Source of the DNA: Paenalcaligenes sp052103955
Lineage (GTDB): Bacteria; Pseudomonadota; Gammaproteobacteria; Burkholderiales; Burkholderiaceae_B
Assembly: GCA_052103955.1 (NCBI GenBank)
Contig: JBQELO010000003.1
Span: 62,001 to 126,000, forward strand
DNA length: 64,000 nt
Reading direction: 5' to 3'
In this document: in pieces, positions 23,385 to 31,001 of the stretch
How the letters are laid out: each line of letters begins with the position of its first letter
How positions within the stretch are numbered: the stretch's first letter is position 1
The notes under the pieces: generated by a model
What the model was told of the DNA's origin: nothing
What the model saw: only the letters and a program-made list of their open reading frames with translations
The model's database searches: none
Made by a program: the position numbers and the translations under genes

Positions 23385-25367
23385 TTGACTCTACCTATAC
23401 TTTCATCAGAACCACCTCCGGTATTAACCGGCCCACTCCTGCGTCGCCTAGAACCACAGCGTTTGGTGTTATGGCTGATAGGCAGTGAGCCTTTATCGTT
23501 AAGCCTTTTGCTAGAGCCTACCGACGCTGCCTCACAGCGTATTCCTCTAGACACCACACACTGCCGTATCGTGCCTATAGGCCTGCACGCCTACATACAT
23601 TTGATAGAGGTAGTGCTGGATACTCCCCTGCCCAGCGAAACAGTCATTCACTATGATCTGATCGCGCGTACCTCCACTGGGCAAGAACAAGGCATAGCCA
23701 ACTGGGCCCCTCACCTGCTGCACCATAACCAGTCGTTACCCAGTTTTGTGCTGTCCAGCCGCACCGACAACATTATGTTCGGCTCCTGCAGAAAACCACA
23801 TCACACGTCACGCGACGGTTTAGCCCACGCCGATAGCGTCTTAGGCCCACACATAGACGAACCGCAGGCTAGGCCTGCGCTGTTAATGCTAAGCGGTGAC
23901 CAAATCTATGCCGATGATGTCGCAGGCCCCATGCTGGCCGCCATACATGCGTTGATTCAACGCTTAGGTTTGTTTGGAGAGTATTTAGACGGTGCCGTCG
24001 TTGCCGATAGTGAATCCCTCTACAAGCACCCTGCCAGCTACTACCAGCGCGCAGACCTGCTGCCCGCTTTTAAGTCTAATGAAGACCTGCGTGAACGTTT
24101 TTTTGGTGGCGTAGAAAAACCCATTTTCACGACAACCAGCGCCCATAATCACCTTGTCACGCTCGCCGAAGTGCTCGCGATGTACATGCTAGTCTGGTCA
24201 CCCATCGCGTGGCAGATCATTCCCGAAGCCAAAGCACCCACACTCACGCCCAAACAGCAGCAACGATGGGAACAAGAAACACAGGCTCTAGAGGGTTTTA
24301 GGCAAGAACTGCCCCATGCCGCACGCCTTTTAGCACACGTACAGACCTTGATGATCTTTGATGACCACGACATCACTGACGACTGGAATCTGTCCGCCAA
24401 ATGGGAAAGCACTGCCTACGGCCACCCCTTTTCGCGACGAATTGTAGGTAATGCATTAGTGGCCTATATGCTGTGCCAAGGCTGGGGCAATAGGCCCGAG
24501 GTCTTCCATCACGTAGTGGATGAGATCACTGCATGGACAAGCACCACGGATGAACACAACAGGCTGGAACCCCACGCTCAAGATGCCATCATCACGCAAT
24601 TGCTAGCCTTCCAACAATGGGATTACGTGCTGCGCACCCAACCTACGCTGATTGTGTTGGACACTCGCACACGACGCTGGCACAGACGCCGCTTACCCAG
24701 CCGGCCTTCAGGTTTGATGGATTGGGAGTCCTTAATTGAACTACAGCATGAACTGTTGGACGAGCGTTCGGCGATTATTGTGTCGCCCACCCCCATGTTT
24801 GGCGTCAAACTCATTGAGGTAATACAAAGCCTCTGCACCTACGCAGGCTTTGCGCTAACAGTAGATGCCGAAAACTGGATGGCGCACCCTGGGGCCGCCA
24901 ATACCATGCTTAACATTTTTAGGCATTCACGTACCCCCGGTAACTACGTCATTTTATCGGGCGACGTGCACTACTCCTTTGCCTACGACGTTAAAGTACG
25001 CCACAGCAAGCAAGTCCCCCACATCTGGCAGATCACCAGCAGCGGCATTAAAAATGAATTCCCACGCAAGCTATTAGACTGGTTAGATAGACTAAACCGC
25101 TGGCTGTACTCGCCACGTTCACCCCTGAATTGGTTTACCCAACGCCGTGACTTAATCATCACCCCACGACTACCTGATCAGCGTAAACGTGGTGAACGCG
25201 TGTGGAATGGTTCAGGAATAGGCCAAATCTGGCTGGACGAGCAAGGCCGCCCAGCACGGATTGTGCAGCACAATGCTGATGGGTCGCCTGCTACGGAGTT
25301 TTTGCCGACTGAAATAGAAGCTCAAGTTGTCACTGACAAGGGGCAAGTAGAGCACCGTCGAGCATAA
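23385..25367 (+). CDS. PhoD-like (alkaline phosphatase D family) metallophosphatase
   Basis: 660-aa metallophosphatase. Metal-site motifs in order: IMFGSCRKPHH (~130), MLSGDQIYADD (~170), MIFDDHDITDDW (~325), ILSGDVHYSF (~525). These are the PhoD blocks, so a phosphodiesterase or phosphatase of the PhoD superfamily; there is no Tat or Sec signal, so it probably acts in the cytosol, unlike secreted PhoD. The frame has no ATG near its start: the N-terminal region PPPVLTGPLLRRLEPQRLVL is family-like, and the only upstream initiator is TTG at 23385 with no clear ribosome site. It converges on sorB with 2 bp between stops. Confidence 0.85.
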   Translation: MTLPILSSEPPPVLTGPLLRRLEPQRLVLWLIGSEPLSLSLLLEPTDAASQRIPLDTTHCRIVPIGLHAYIHLIEVVLDTPLPSETVIHYDLIARTSTGQEQGIANWAPHLLHHNQSLPSFVLSSRTDNIMFGSCRKPHHTSRDGLAHADSVLGPHIDEPQARPALLMLSGDQIYADDVAGPMLAAIHALIQRLGLFGEYLDGAVVADSESLYKHPASYYQRADLLPAFKSNEDLRERFFGGVEKPIFTTTSAHNHLVTLAEVLAMYMLVWSPIAWQIIPEAKAPTLTPKQQQRWEQETQALEGFRQELPHAARLLAHVQTLMIFDDHDITDDWNLSAKWESTAYGHPFSRRIVGNALVAYMLCQGWGNRPEVFHHVVDEITAWTSTTDEHNRLEPHAQDAIITQLLAFQQWDYVLRTQPTLIVLDTRTRRWHRRRLPSRPSGLMDWESLIELQHELLDERSAIIVSPTPMFGVKLIEVIQSLCTYAGFALTVDAENWMAHPGAANTMLNIFRHSRTPGNYVILSGDVHYSFAYDVKVRHSKQVPHIWQITSSGIKNEFPRKLLDWLDRLNRWLYSPRSPLNWFTQRRDLIITPRLPDQRKRGERVWNGSGIGQIWLDEQGRPARIVQHNADGSPATEFLPTEIEAQVVTDKGQVEHRRA

Positions 25368-25369
25368 AC

Positions 25370-25678
25370 CTACTGCCCAACTACAGAGCTAACATAGGTA
25401 GCAATAGCATCTCGCTCTTCGTCAGTTAAGCTCTCTGCGAAAGAAGGCATAGCCCCCATACCTTCTTGCATCACTTTGAGTATCTGCTCCTTGGAAGGTT
25501 GCAACTCATCCAAATCTGGGCCAATTGCCCCAGCAGAGCCTGCATCTGCCAAGGTATGGCACACGGCACAGGCAATGGGTTTTGCCCCCGCCGTAAACAA
25601 AGTCTTACCCTCTTCATCGGCCTGAGCGTGGCCAGAAACTGCCAGCAAACACACAACAACAGCAAGATACTTCGTCAT
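25370..25678 (-). CDS. sorB: sulfite dehydrogenase cytochrome c subunit SorB
   Basis: 102-aa periplasmic c-type cytochrome. A Sec signal peptide spans ~1-20 (cleavage near HAQA-DEE). The haem is attached at C37-x-x-C40-H41 (CAVCH), and M77 in GAMPSF is the likely sixth ligand. It lies 53 bp downstream of sorA on the same strand. SorB accepts electrons from the molybdenum centre of SorA and passes them to cytochrome c oxidase. Its stop is 2 bp from the convergent phosphatase gene. Confidence 0.88.
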   Translation of the reverse strand: MTKYLAVVVCLLAVSGHAQADEEGKTLFTAGAKPIACAVCHTLADAGSAGAIGPDLDELQPSKEQILKVMQEGMGAMPSFAESLTDEERDAIATYVSSVVGQ

Positions 25679-25731
25679 GATTCTCTTCCAAGTCCGCCCC
25701 TATCCCTAGGGGCGGCTACAACATTTCAGAC

Positions 25732-26946
25732 TTAAACAACAGTGATAGGCAGCATGTGATCATGCCAGCTATTGTTTAAATAGCCGTGACTATTAGGCAT
25801 ACGCTCTTCTGGTTGAACCGTGCCCGCTTCGCTGGTTGCTCGACTAGCAATCTCGTACTGGCCAGGCTGTAGATCCACGCCCACCACAAATTGACGCCAC
25901 GCATACTTGCCTAGATCTGGCCCCACAAAGCTGGCCATCACCCAGTTCTTGCCGCCGTCCACCGATACTTCTACTTGTTTAACGGCTGTCATGCCACCAA
26001 AGGCCAAACCTTGAACCTGAAGCTTACCTGCGTTGACCACTTCGCCTGTTTCACCATTCGGGCTGGTAATCCACGACTTCACCGGCATTTCCCATACCGA
26101 TTCCTGATTGGCATTAGTTTTTTCACCTAAAGGTGTAAGGCGGTAGCTATTTTGCTGAATATTGGCTGCCGACTGATCCTTGGCAAAGGCCAATTGCTTA
26201 ATGTACTTAACGTTATTCACGCCCGTGTAACCGGGCACCACCAACCGCAACGGACCGCCGTGAGCCAAAGGAATAGGCTCACCATTAATTTCCCACGCTA
26301 GAATCGCGTCATCAATGGCCTCTATAGGGATTGAGCGCTCAACCATGATGGCATTTGGATCCAATCCCGCAGGAATTTCTTCCCCCCCTGTTCCTGTCAT
26401 GTATTTAGCACCAGCCTCTGCACCGCCCATGGCTTCCAGAACAGTCTTAACCGGCACCCCTGAAAACACCACACACCCCGCTGCGCCCACAGTCCATTTA
26501 GTACCGCTGGGGTTTTCAGGGAAGTAAGCTCGACCATTTCCGGAACATTGCAATACCATAGGTACCGCTACGAGCCCCAAACGCTTAAGTTCGGCCACTG
26601 TCATTTCTTTGGGATCATTAACACCTTTAATAGACAGCACCCACGCATCGGGGTCAGCCACGATCTGCTCGGGTGGAGGTGCCACGTTATTGCGCACAAA
26701 GAGGCGATCTAGTGGGGTGATCAAACCCGATCCAAAAGCGCTACGTTTAGTTTCTATGGTATTGGCACTATGCACGATCAGACTGTCTGCGTGCTTCCAT
26801 GCCGCATAAGCCGGTAATGCTTTGTCTTTGGCCTTATCTTGGGCCAATGCTGCCGACAGAGGTGTCAGGCTAGCAGTACCTGCCAAAGCGATAACTCCGC
26901 CCGTGGATACGAGCATACGCCGGCGAGAAAGATTGCTGGGTTCCAT
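25732..26946 (-). CDS. sorA: sulfite dehydrogenase molybdopterin subunit SorA
   Basis: 404 aa. Tat signal peptide at the N-terminus (NLSRRRMLVSTGG, hydrophobic to about residue 36). The sulfite-oxidase molybdopterin domain carries the Mo-ligand cysteine at about C134 in LQCSGNGRAYF, and GPLRLVVPGYTG. A C-terminal dimerisation domain follows (VSVDGGKNWVMASF). It oxidises sulfite to sulfate in the periplasm with SorB as electron acceptor. I start at 26946: an earlier ATG at 26958 is followed by GGAGGTGG, which is the ribosome site for the 26946 ATG. Confidence 0.9.
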   Translation of the reverse strand: MEPSNLSRRRMLVSTGGVIALAGTASLTPLSAALAQDKAKDKALPAYAAWKHADSLIVHSANTIETKRSAFGSGLITPLDRLFVRNNVAPPPEQIVADPDAWVLSIKGVNDPKEMTVAELKRLGLVAVPMVLQCSGNGRAYFPENPSGTKWTVGAAGCVVFSGVPVKTVLEAMGGAEAGAKYMTGTGGEEIPAGLDPNAIMVERSIPIEAIDDAILAWEINGEPIPLAHGGPLRLVVPGYTGVNNVKYIKQLAFAKDQSAANIQQNSYRLTPLGEKTNANQESVWEMPVKSWITSPNGETGEVVNAGKLQVQGLAFGGMTAVKQVEVSVDGGKNWVMASFVGPDLGKYAWRQFVVGVDLQPGQYEIASRATSEAGTVQPEERMPNSHGYLNNSWHDHMLPITVV

Positions 26947-27100
26947 TGCCACCTCCATATTTTTATAGATAAGTTTTTATTCTAGGGAAGCAAAATCCTT
27001 ATAACTACAATCTATAACCCTGATATATAACGCTTTATCAGATATTAAACACCACCACTCCATCAGACAAAAACCGAAGATATATACGTCTCAACGCCAT

Positions 27101-27129
27101 AAAAAAGCCCGCATAAAGCGGGCTTTTTT
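27101..27129 (-). terminator. purC terminator
   Basis: AAAAAAGCCCGC-ATAAA-GCGGGCTTTTTT, a 12-bp stem with A6/T6 flanks, downstream of the minus-strand purC. It shares its core with the mesD terminator at 19611-19637. Confidence 0.9.
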
Positions 27130-27185
27130 CTCCTAAGGCACCAAACATCAGACACCTTAGATAGACAAACTCAATAGTTAATTCA

Positions 27186-27896
27186 TTAACCAACCAATTT
27201 TTCGTGCACCATGCTGTGCTCAAGCACATTACCTGCCGCATCCATCACACGCATCGCATCGGCAGAAATCTCGTCAATCACTACCACTTTGCCATCTACC
27301 AGACCAAGCTCAATCTTCATGTCGATCAGGGTTAGGCCTTTGCTAGCCAAATCAGCTTCAACAATACGGCATACGCGGCGCGTAATGTCTTTAGCTTGTG
27401 CCAGATGTTCGGTGCTAACCAAACCAATCGCTACGATAGCGTCATCGTTGATCAGAGGATCGCCGCGCTCATCGTCTTTAACAGTGATCTCTACCAAGTA
27501 ATCGAGCTTTTGCTCGGTGTTGCGAATGTACTGCTTGTAGCGACGGATGAAACTGCCCCAAGGTCTAGTACGGCACACAAACTCTAGGCCGCCTGCGCCG
27601 TTCAGGTCTTTACCCAATGGCTCAGCACGACGAACTTCCATGGTGCCTTTTTCAAGGTCCAGGCTCACCATGTGTGTGGCGATGTCAGCAGCGTGCAAAC
27701 GCGTAAAGAAATAATCAGTCATCGCGAGGGACTTACGGCCCTTACCTTCTACCTGACCAATAACGGTGTTTGCACCGGGATCAATCACACCGTTCTCGCC
27801 GGTTACATCATCCTTGAAAACAAGGAGAACATTATTGTTCGGCAAGAGGTATAAATCTTTGGTTTTTCCGGAATAGATTTTTTCGTTGCTGCTCAT
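27186..27896 (-). CDS. purC: SAICAR synthetase PurC (short type)
   Basis: Phosphoribosylaminoimidazole-succinocarboxamide synthase, the ATP-dependent step joining aspartate to CAIR in purine synthesis. 236 aa from the ATG at 27896: EKIYSGKTKDLYLLP at the start, LLVFKDDVTGENGV, RTRPWGSFIRRY, KIELGLVDGKVVVIDEIS and ADAMRV near the end. This is the ~235-aa form familiar from Gram-positives and E. coli-type enzymes. The VFKDDVTGENGV-ANT pattern resembles clostridial sequences more than the longer ~290-aa form found in many betaproteobacteria. Monocistronic with its own terminator. Confidence 0.92.
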   Translation of the reverse strand: MSSNEKIYSGKTKDLYLLPNNNVLLVFKDDVTGENGVIDPGANTVIGQVEGKGRKSLAMTDYFFTRLHAADIATHMVSLDLEKGTMEVRRAEPLGKDLNGAGGLEFVCRTRPWGSFIRRYKQYIRNTEQKLDYLVEITVKDDERGDPLINDDAIVAIGLVSTEHLAQAKDITRRVCRIVEADLASKGLTLIDMKIELGLVDGKVVVIDEISADAMRVMDAAGNVLEHSMVHEKLVG

Positions 27897-28248
27897 CAAT
27901 TTGCTCGCTGGTGATCCCACTATCTCGTTACTAGGCAGTCTAGGTGCACCTGTTACAGCGCCCTGCACCCTGTCACTGACTCTAGACAACCTATAGTTTA
28001 ACAAAAAACCACCGCAGCATCAGCGTTACACTTCCCCCAGCCACCCACTTTTTGCAGAAACAAAACGTTTTGACCTAACGCATACCAACACCAAAAATTA
28101 CAGTTCTTACGGATTAATCACGACTTTTATCTTTAGATATCAAAGCACTCTAGACGGTTGATCACTACAATCGTATGATTACCCCCATTTCATCAGAAAT
28201 CCGATTTTAATTTAAAACTCAACTAAAAACTCAAAAAACCAATCAGCC
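27897..28248. other. 352-bp A+T-rich intergenic stretch, divergent promoters
   Basis: Lies between purC and the plus-strand hypothetical gene at 28249. The part next to purC is an open frame without a plausible start. From about 28080 it becomes A+T-rich, marking the edge of the low-G+C patch. Apart from the CAAAACGTTTTG palindrome at 28061-28072 I see no RNA gene or repeat. Confidence 0.6.
28061..28072. promoter_or_regulatory. palindrome CAAAACGTTTTG upstream of purC
   Basis: A perfect 12-bp palindrome with a central CG, the form used by LacI-family operators; its AAACGTTT core is shared with the E. coli PurR box. It lies about 165 bp upstream of the purC start. No other copy was noticed near purL or guaB, so a purine-repressor role is only a guess. 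Confidence 0.3.
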
Positions 28249-28725
28249 ATGAATGAAAAACATAAACTCTCAATAAGAAAAAGAATAGTATTAATAAAAA
28301 TAGTATTCAGTAGTTTATTATTTATTTTTACGACCACACCAAGTCATGCTTCTTGCTGGGCTCCAAACTGCTACGGCGCCGTAGGATTTGATAAAAACAC
28401 AGGTCAAACATCCTACGCTACTGACTATCCAACAGAGTATCAGGCTAGAGAAGTACTGCAGAAGGATTGCCCTGGCTGCACCTATCTCACATTTAATAAT
28501 GCCTGCGGTGCTATTGTGTTTTCTGAGAAGCACAATTTCACGTTGACGTTCTACGGTTCCTATGAAAGGGACCTAACAGCACATGCGATAGGTGAATGCC
28601 GAACAAAAATCAATGATATAGGCTTAAATGAAACTCGAAATGACAGACGTCGATCTAGGGTACGTAGCAATGCGGAGTCTGATTGCAAAATTGCCGTTTT
28701 AGCGTGCACCTACAGAGTTTACTAA
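28249..28725 (+). CDS. exported cysteine-rich protein, DUF4189-like
   Basis: 158 aa with a hydrophobic signal segment (~15-34) ending ...THPSHA-SC. The mature part has WAPNCYGAVGFDKNTG and FNNACGAIVFSEKHNF, two GA(V/I)-centred repeats spaced like those of DUF4189 domains, and seven cysteines that could form disulphides. Function unknown. Base composition is markedly A+T-richer than flanking genes, with many AAA/ATA codons, and it pairs with a lipoprotein gene 37 bp downstream. This suggests a transferred two-gene unit. There is no good ribosome site before the ATG. Confidence 0.72.
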   Translation: MNEKHKLSIRKRIVLIKIVFSSLLFIFTTTPSHASCWAPNCYGAVGFDKNTGQTSYATDYPTEYQAREVLQKDCPGCTYLTFNNACGAIVFSEKHNFTLTFYGSYERDLTAHAIGECRTKINDIGLNETRNDRRRSRVRSNAESDCKIAVLACTYRVY

Positions 28726-28762
28726 ATATAAAACCCATTAAAAATTTAGCGATTATTAAGAA

Positions 28763-29497
28763 ATGCTTAAGAAACTTAAACCAAAAATACTATTATTTAT
28801 ACTTCCTATTGCGATAACTGGGTGTGCTACCACAGACTTTACTGATCTTCTGGGTTTATCCAGCACGCCAGAAAGCTCTCCATTTGAACCCGCTGACTAT
28901 AGACAGTACGGTAAACCAATCACTTGTTCTGAAATAGGAAGTGCCATATCCAAGGCTTACCAACTTAAAACCAAGGGTAAGAACAAAGAGGATATATACT
29001 GGGAAATCACCCCTGAAGACAGCTCCTATGTGCAGCAGGATATTTATACTATTCTGATTGAAACAGGAATGTCAGCTGATCAGAAGACACACAAATTATT
29101 CACGCAGGCCTGCCAACAAAATCTCGAAACCTATCAATCTATATTTGATGGAACATCCAAAGATTTATACACCCGAGTAGATCTACTTTACTCCACTGCT
29201 TATGGCATAGAACTAAAAGCGTACCGCGCTAGTCTATCAACCAGTTTTAGAGCAGCTAGATACTACTACGGTAGATCAAAGATGGATATAAAACGTGATT
29301 TTGTAAATGCTGAAAGCCGAGGTGGCCTAGATAACGTTAGTGATGAAATCAATAAACTTGTGTACGAAGAACTAATAGAAATTCTATACAAACCAGAATT
29401 CATTGATGCCTCAAGACACCCAAATAAAATAATGCCATCACTAGATAGTGTTAGGACGCAAATGGCACCTGAGCTTATATTGAGAGTCGTAAGATAA
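28763..29497 (+). CDS. putative lipoprotein of unknown function
   Basis: 244 aa with a lysine-rich start, hydrophobic stretch and lipobox ITGC (residues ~18-21), so lipidation on that cysteine is expected. The mature protein is helical and charged, with no motif I recognise (EIGSAISKAYQLKTKGKNK, YSTAYGIELKAYRAS). The codon use is A+T-rich, as in its upstream neighbour. Together they resemble a surface or periplasmic pair. A long hairpin at 29521-29559 closes the unit. Confidence 0.75.
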   Translation: MLKKLKPKILLFILPIAITGCATTDFTDLLGLSSTPESSPFEPADYRQYGKPITCSEIGSAISKAYQLKTKGKNKEDIYWEITPEDSSYVQQDIYTILIETGMSADQKTHKLFTQACQQNLETYQSIFDGTSKDLYTRVDLLYSTAYGIELKAYRASLSTSFRAARYYYGRSKMDIKRDFVNAESRGGLDNVSDEINKLVYEELIEILYKPEFIDASRHPNKIMPSLDSVRTQMAPELILRVVR

Positions 29498-29520
29498 AAA
29501 TCAATCATAGAAGATCTACA

Positions 29521-29559
29521 TTTATATATGAACTGGTTTCAATAAACCTCATATATAAA
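29521..29559. terminator. two-stage hairpin between lipoprotein and efflux genes
   Basis: Outer stem TTTATATATGA / TCATATATAAA (11 bp, A+T) enclosing GGTTT-CAAT-AAACC, with an ACT bulge on the left side. It lies between convergent genes and could end both transcripts, though neither side has a clean T-run. Confidence 0.6.
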
Positions 29560-29578
29560 ACTATGTATTGACTACACT

Positions 29579-31000
29579 CTACATACCTTCCGCCTGAGCC
29601 ATCCTGTGTGATGGTTCAGGCTGCCAGCCACCTCCAAACGCACGAAATAAGCTCACAGCAGCCAATAAACGTTCAGCCTGGCACCGTGCAATAGCATCCT
29701 GAACAGCATAGAGTGAACGCTGCGCGTCCAGCAACGTCAGTACTGTTTCCGCCCCCTCTTTGTAGCGTGTCTGAGCCAAAGAAAAAGCACGGTTTGCCTG
29801 ACTTAACACATCATTTTGTGCCTCCCATTGCTGCTGAGTGCCCGCCACCGCATCCAGCGACATCTGTACATCAGCAAACCCGTGAAGAATGGCTTGACGG
29901 TAGTGTGCAAGCACTTGCTGACGCTGCGCCTCTGCAACGTCGTACCCCGCCTCCAAACGTCCTGCAGTGAAGATAGGAGCAAGCAGACCGCCCGCTACCG
30001 AATAGACTGGATTAGCGAGCATATGTGATAACTCTCCATCAACGCCACCCACTTTCGCCGAAAGCATCAAGCTAGGGAACATTGCCGCACGCGCGGCAGC
30101 AACATTGCCATCCGCCGCCAGTAACCGCGCTTCGGCTGCCTTAATATCGGGTCGTTGCACCATTAGCTCAGATGGCACCCCCATGTCCAGCGTGGGTAGG
30201 TTCAACGCCATCAGATCCATCGCGGTAGTGTCAGGCTTCGTGGTTGTACCCAGCCATAATGCCAGCAACACTTCAGCCTGTGCCGCCTGCTGGCGTAGTA
30301 ACGCAATACTCACTCGTCGATTCGCCACCAGCGTTTCTTGTTGCGCCAGCGCCAGTGGTGACTCTACACCTTCTTGTACGCGTGCACGCACCAGCGCTAA
30401 CACGCGCTGTGCGCTGTCCAAGTCAGACACGGCAATAGCAAGCTGCTGCCGCAAACTTTGCATCGTTATCCATGCGGTTGCTGTCTCGGCGCTCACCGTC
30501 AACGCCACCGTCGTAGCATCCAGCTCACTAGCCATCGCACTGAACACCGCCGACTCACGTTCGGCCTGTAAACCACCCCACAGATCCACCTCATAACTGG
30601 CCGTTAAACCCAGTGCAAAGTTTGTTCCAGCCGTTGCTGCTTGCCCACCCACACGCGCTTGACGTGAAGCATCTAGGTTAGCGGATACAGTAGGCCAACG
30701 TGATGCCCCCACCATACGTGCCATCGCCCACGCCTGCTCTAGCCGTGCGGCAGAAGCCGCAACATCTTGATTATTTGCCAATGCCTGCTCTACCACCATC
30801 GCCAACTCTGGGCTACCGAATTGTTCCCACCAATTCTGGGAAAACGATGGACGTACACGCTCGCTATGTTGAGGCGTCGGCACCCTATGCCATTGCTCCG
30901 GCAACACGGGTAAGGTGTGATCCGCAGCCGGTGGAACGGCACACCCCGCCAACAAGATGGAAGCAGCAATAAGCGAATAGCAGAAAGACGAAACCCGCAT
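29579..31000 (-). CDS. NodT-family outer membrane factor lipoprotein (OpmQ-like)
   Basis: 473 aa, outer-membrane channel of a tripartite exporter. Signal peptide with lipobox LLAGC near residue 19; two OEP repeats (residues ~60-250 and ~270-460), including LAMVVEQALANNQDVAASAARLEQA and the linker GVPSELMVQRPDIKAAEARLL typical of the NodT class. I start at 31000 because GGGGGAGTAAC precedes it; a longer frame runs into macB. It begins 1 bp after the macB stop, so MacA, MacB and this channel are translated as a unit. The set resembles PvdRT-OpmQ. Confidence 0.9.
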   Translation of the reverse strand: MRVSSFCYSLIAASILLAGCAVPPAADHTLPVLPEQWHRVPTPQHSERVRPSFSQNWWEQFGSPELAMVVEQALANNQDVAASAARLEQAWAMARMVGASRWPTVSANLDASRQARVGGQAATAGTNFALGLTASYEVDLWGGLQAERESAVFSAMASELDATTVALTVSAETATAWITMQSLRQQLAIAVSDLDSAQRVLALVRARVQEGVESPLALAQQETLVANRRVSIALLRQQAAQAEVLLALWLGTTTKPDTTAMDLMALNLPTLDMGVPSELMVQRPDIKAAEARLLAADGNVAAARAAMFPSLMLSAKVGGVDGELSHMLANPVYSVAGGLLAPIFTAGRLEAGYDVAEAQRQQVLAHYRQAILHGFADVQMSLDAVAGTQQQWEAQNDVLSQANRAFSLAQTRYKEGAETVLTLLDAQRSLYAVQDAIARCQAERLLAAVSLFRAFGGGWQPEPSHRMAQAEGM

Positions 31001-31001
31001 G

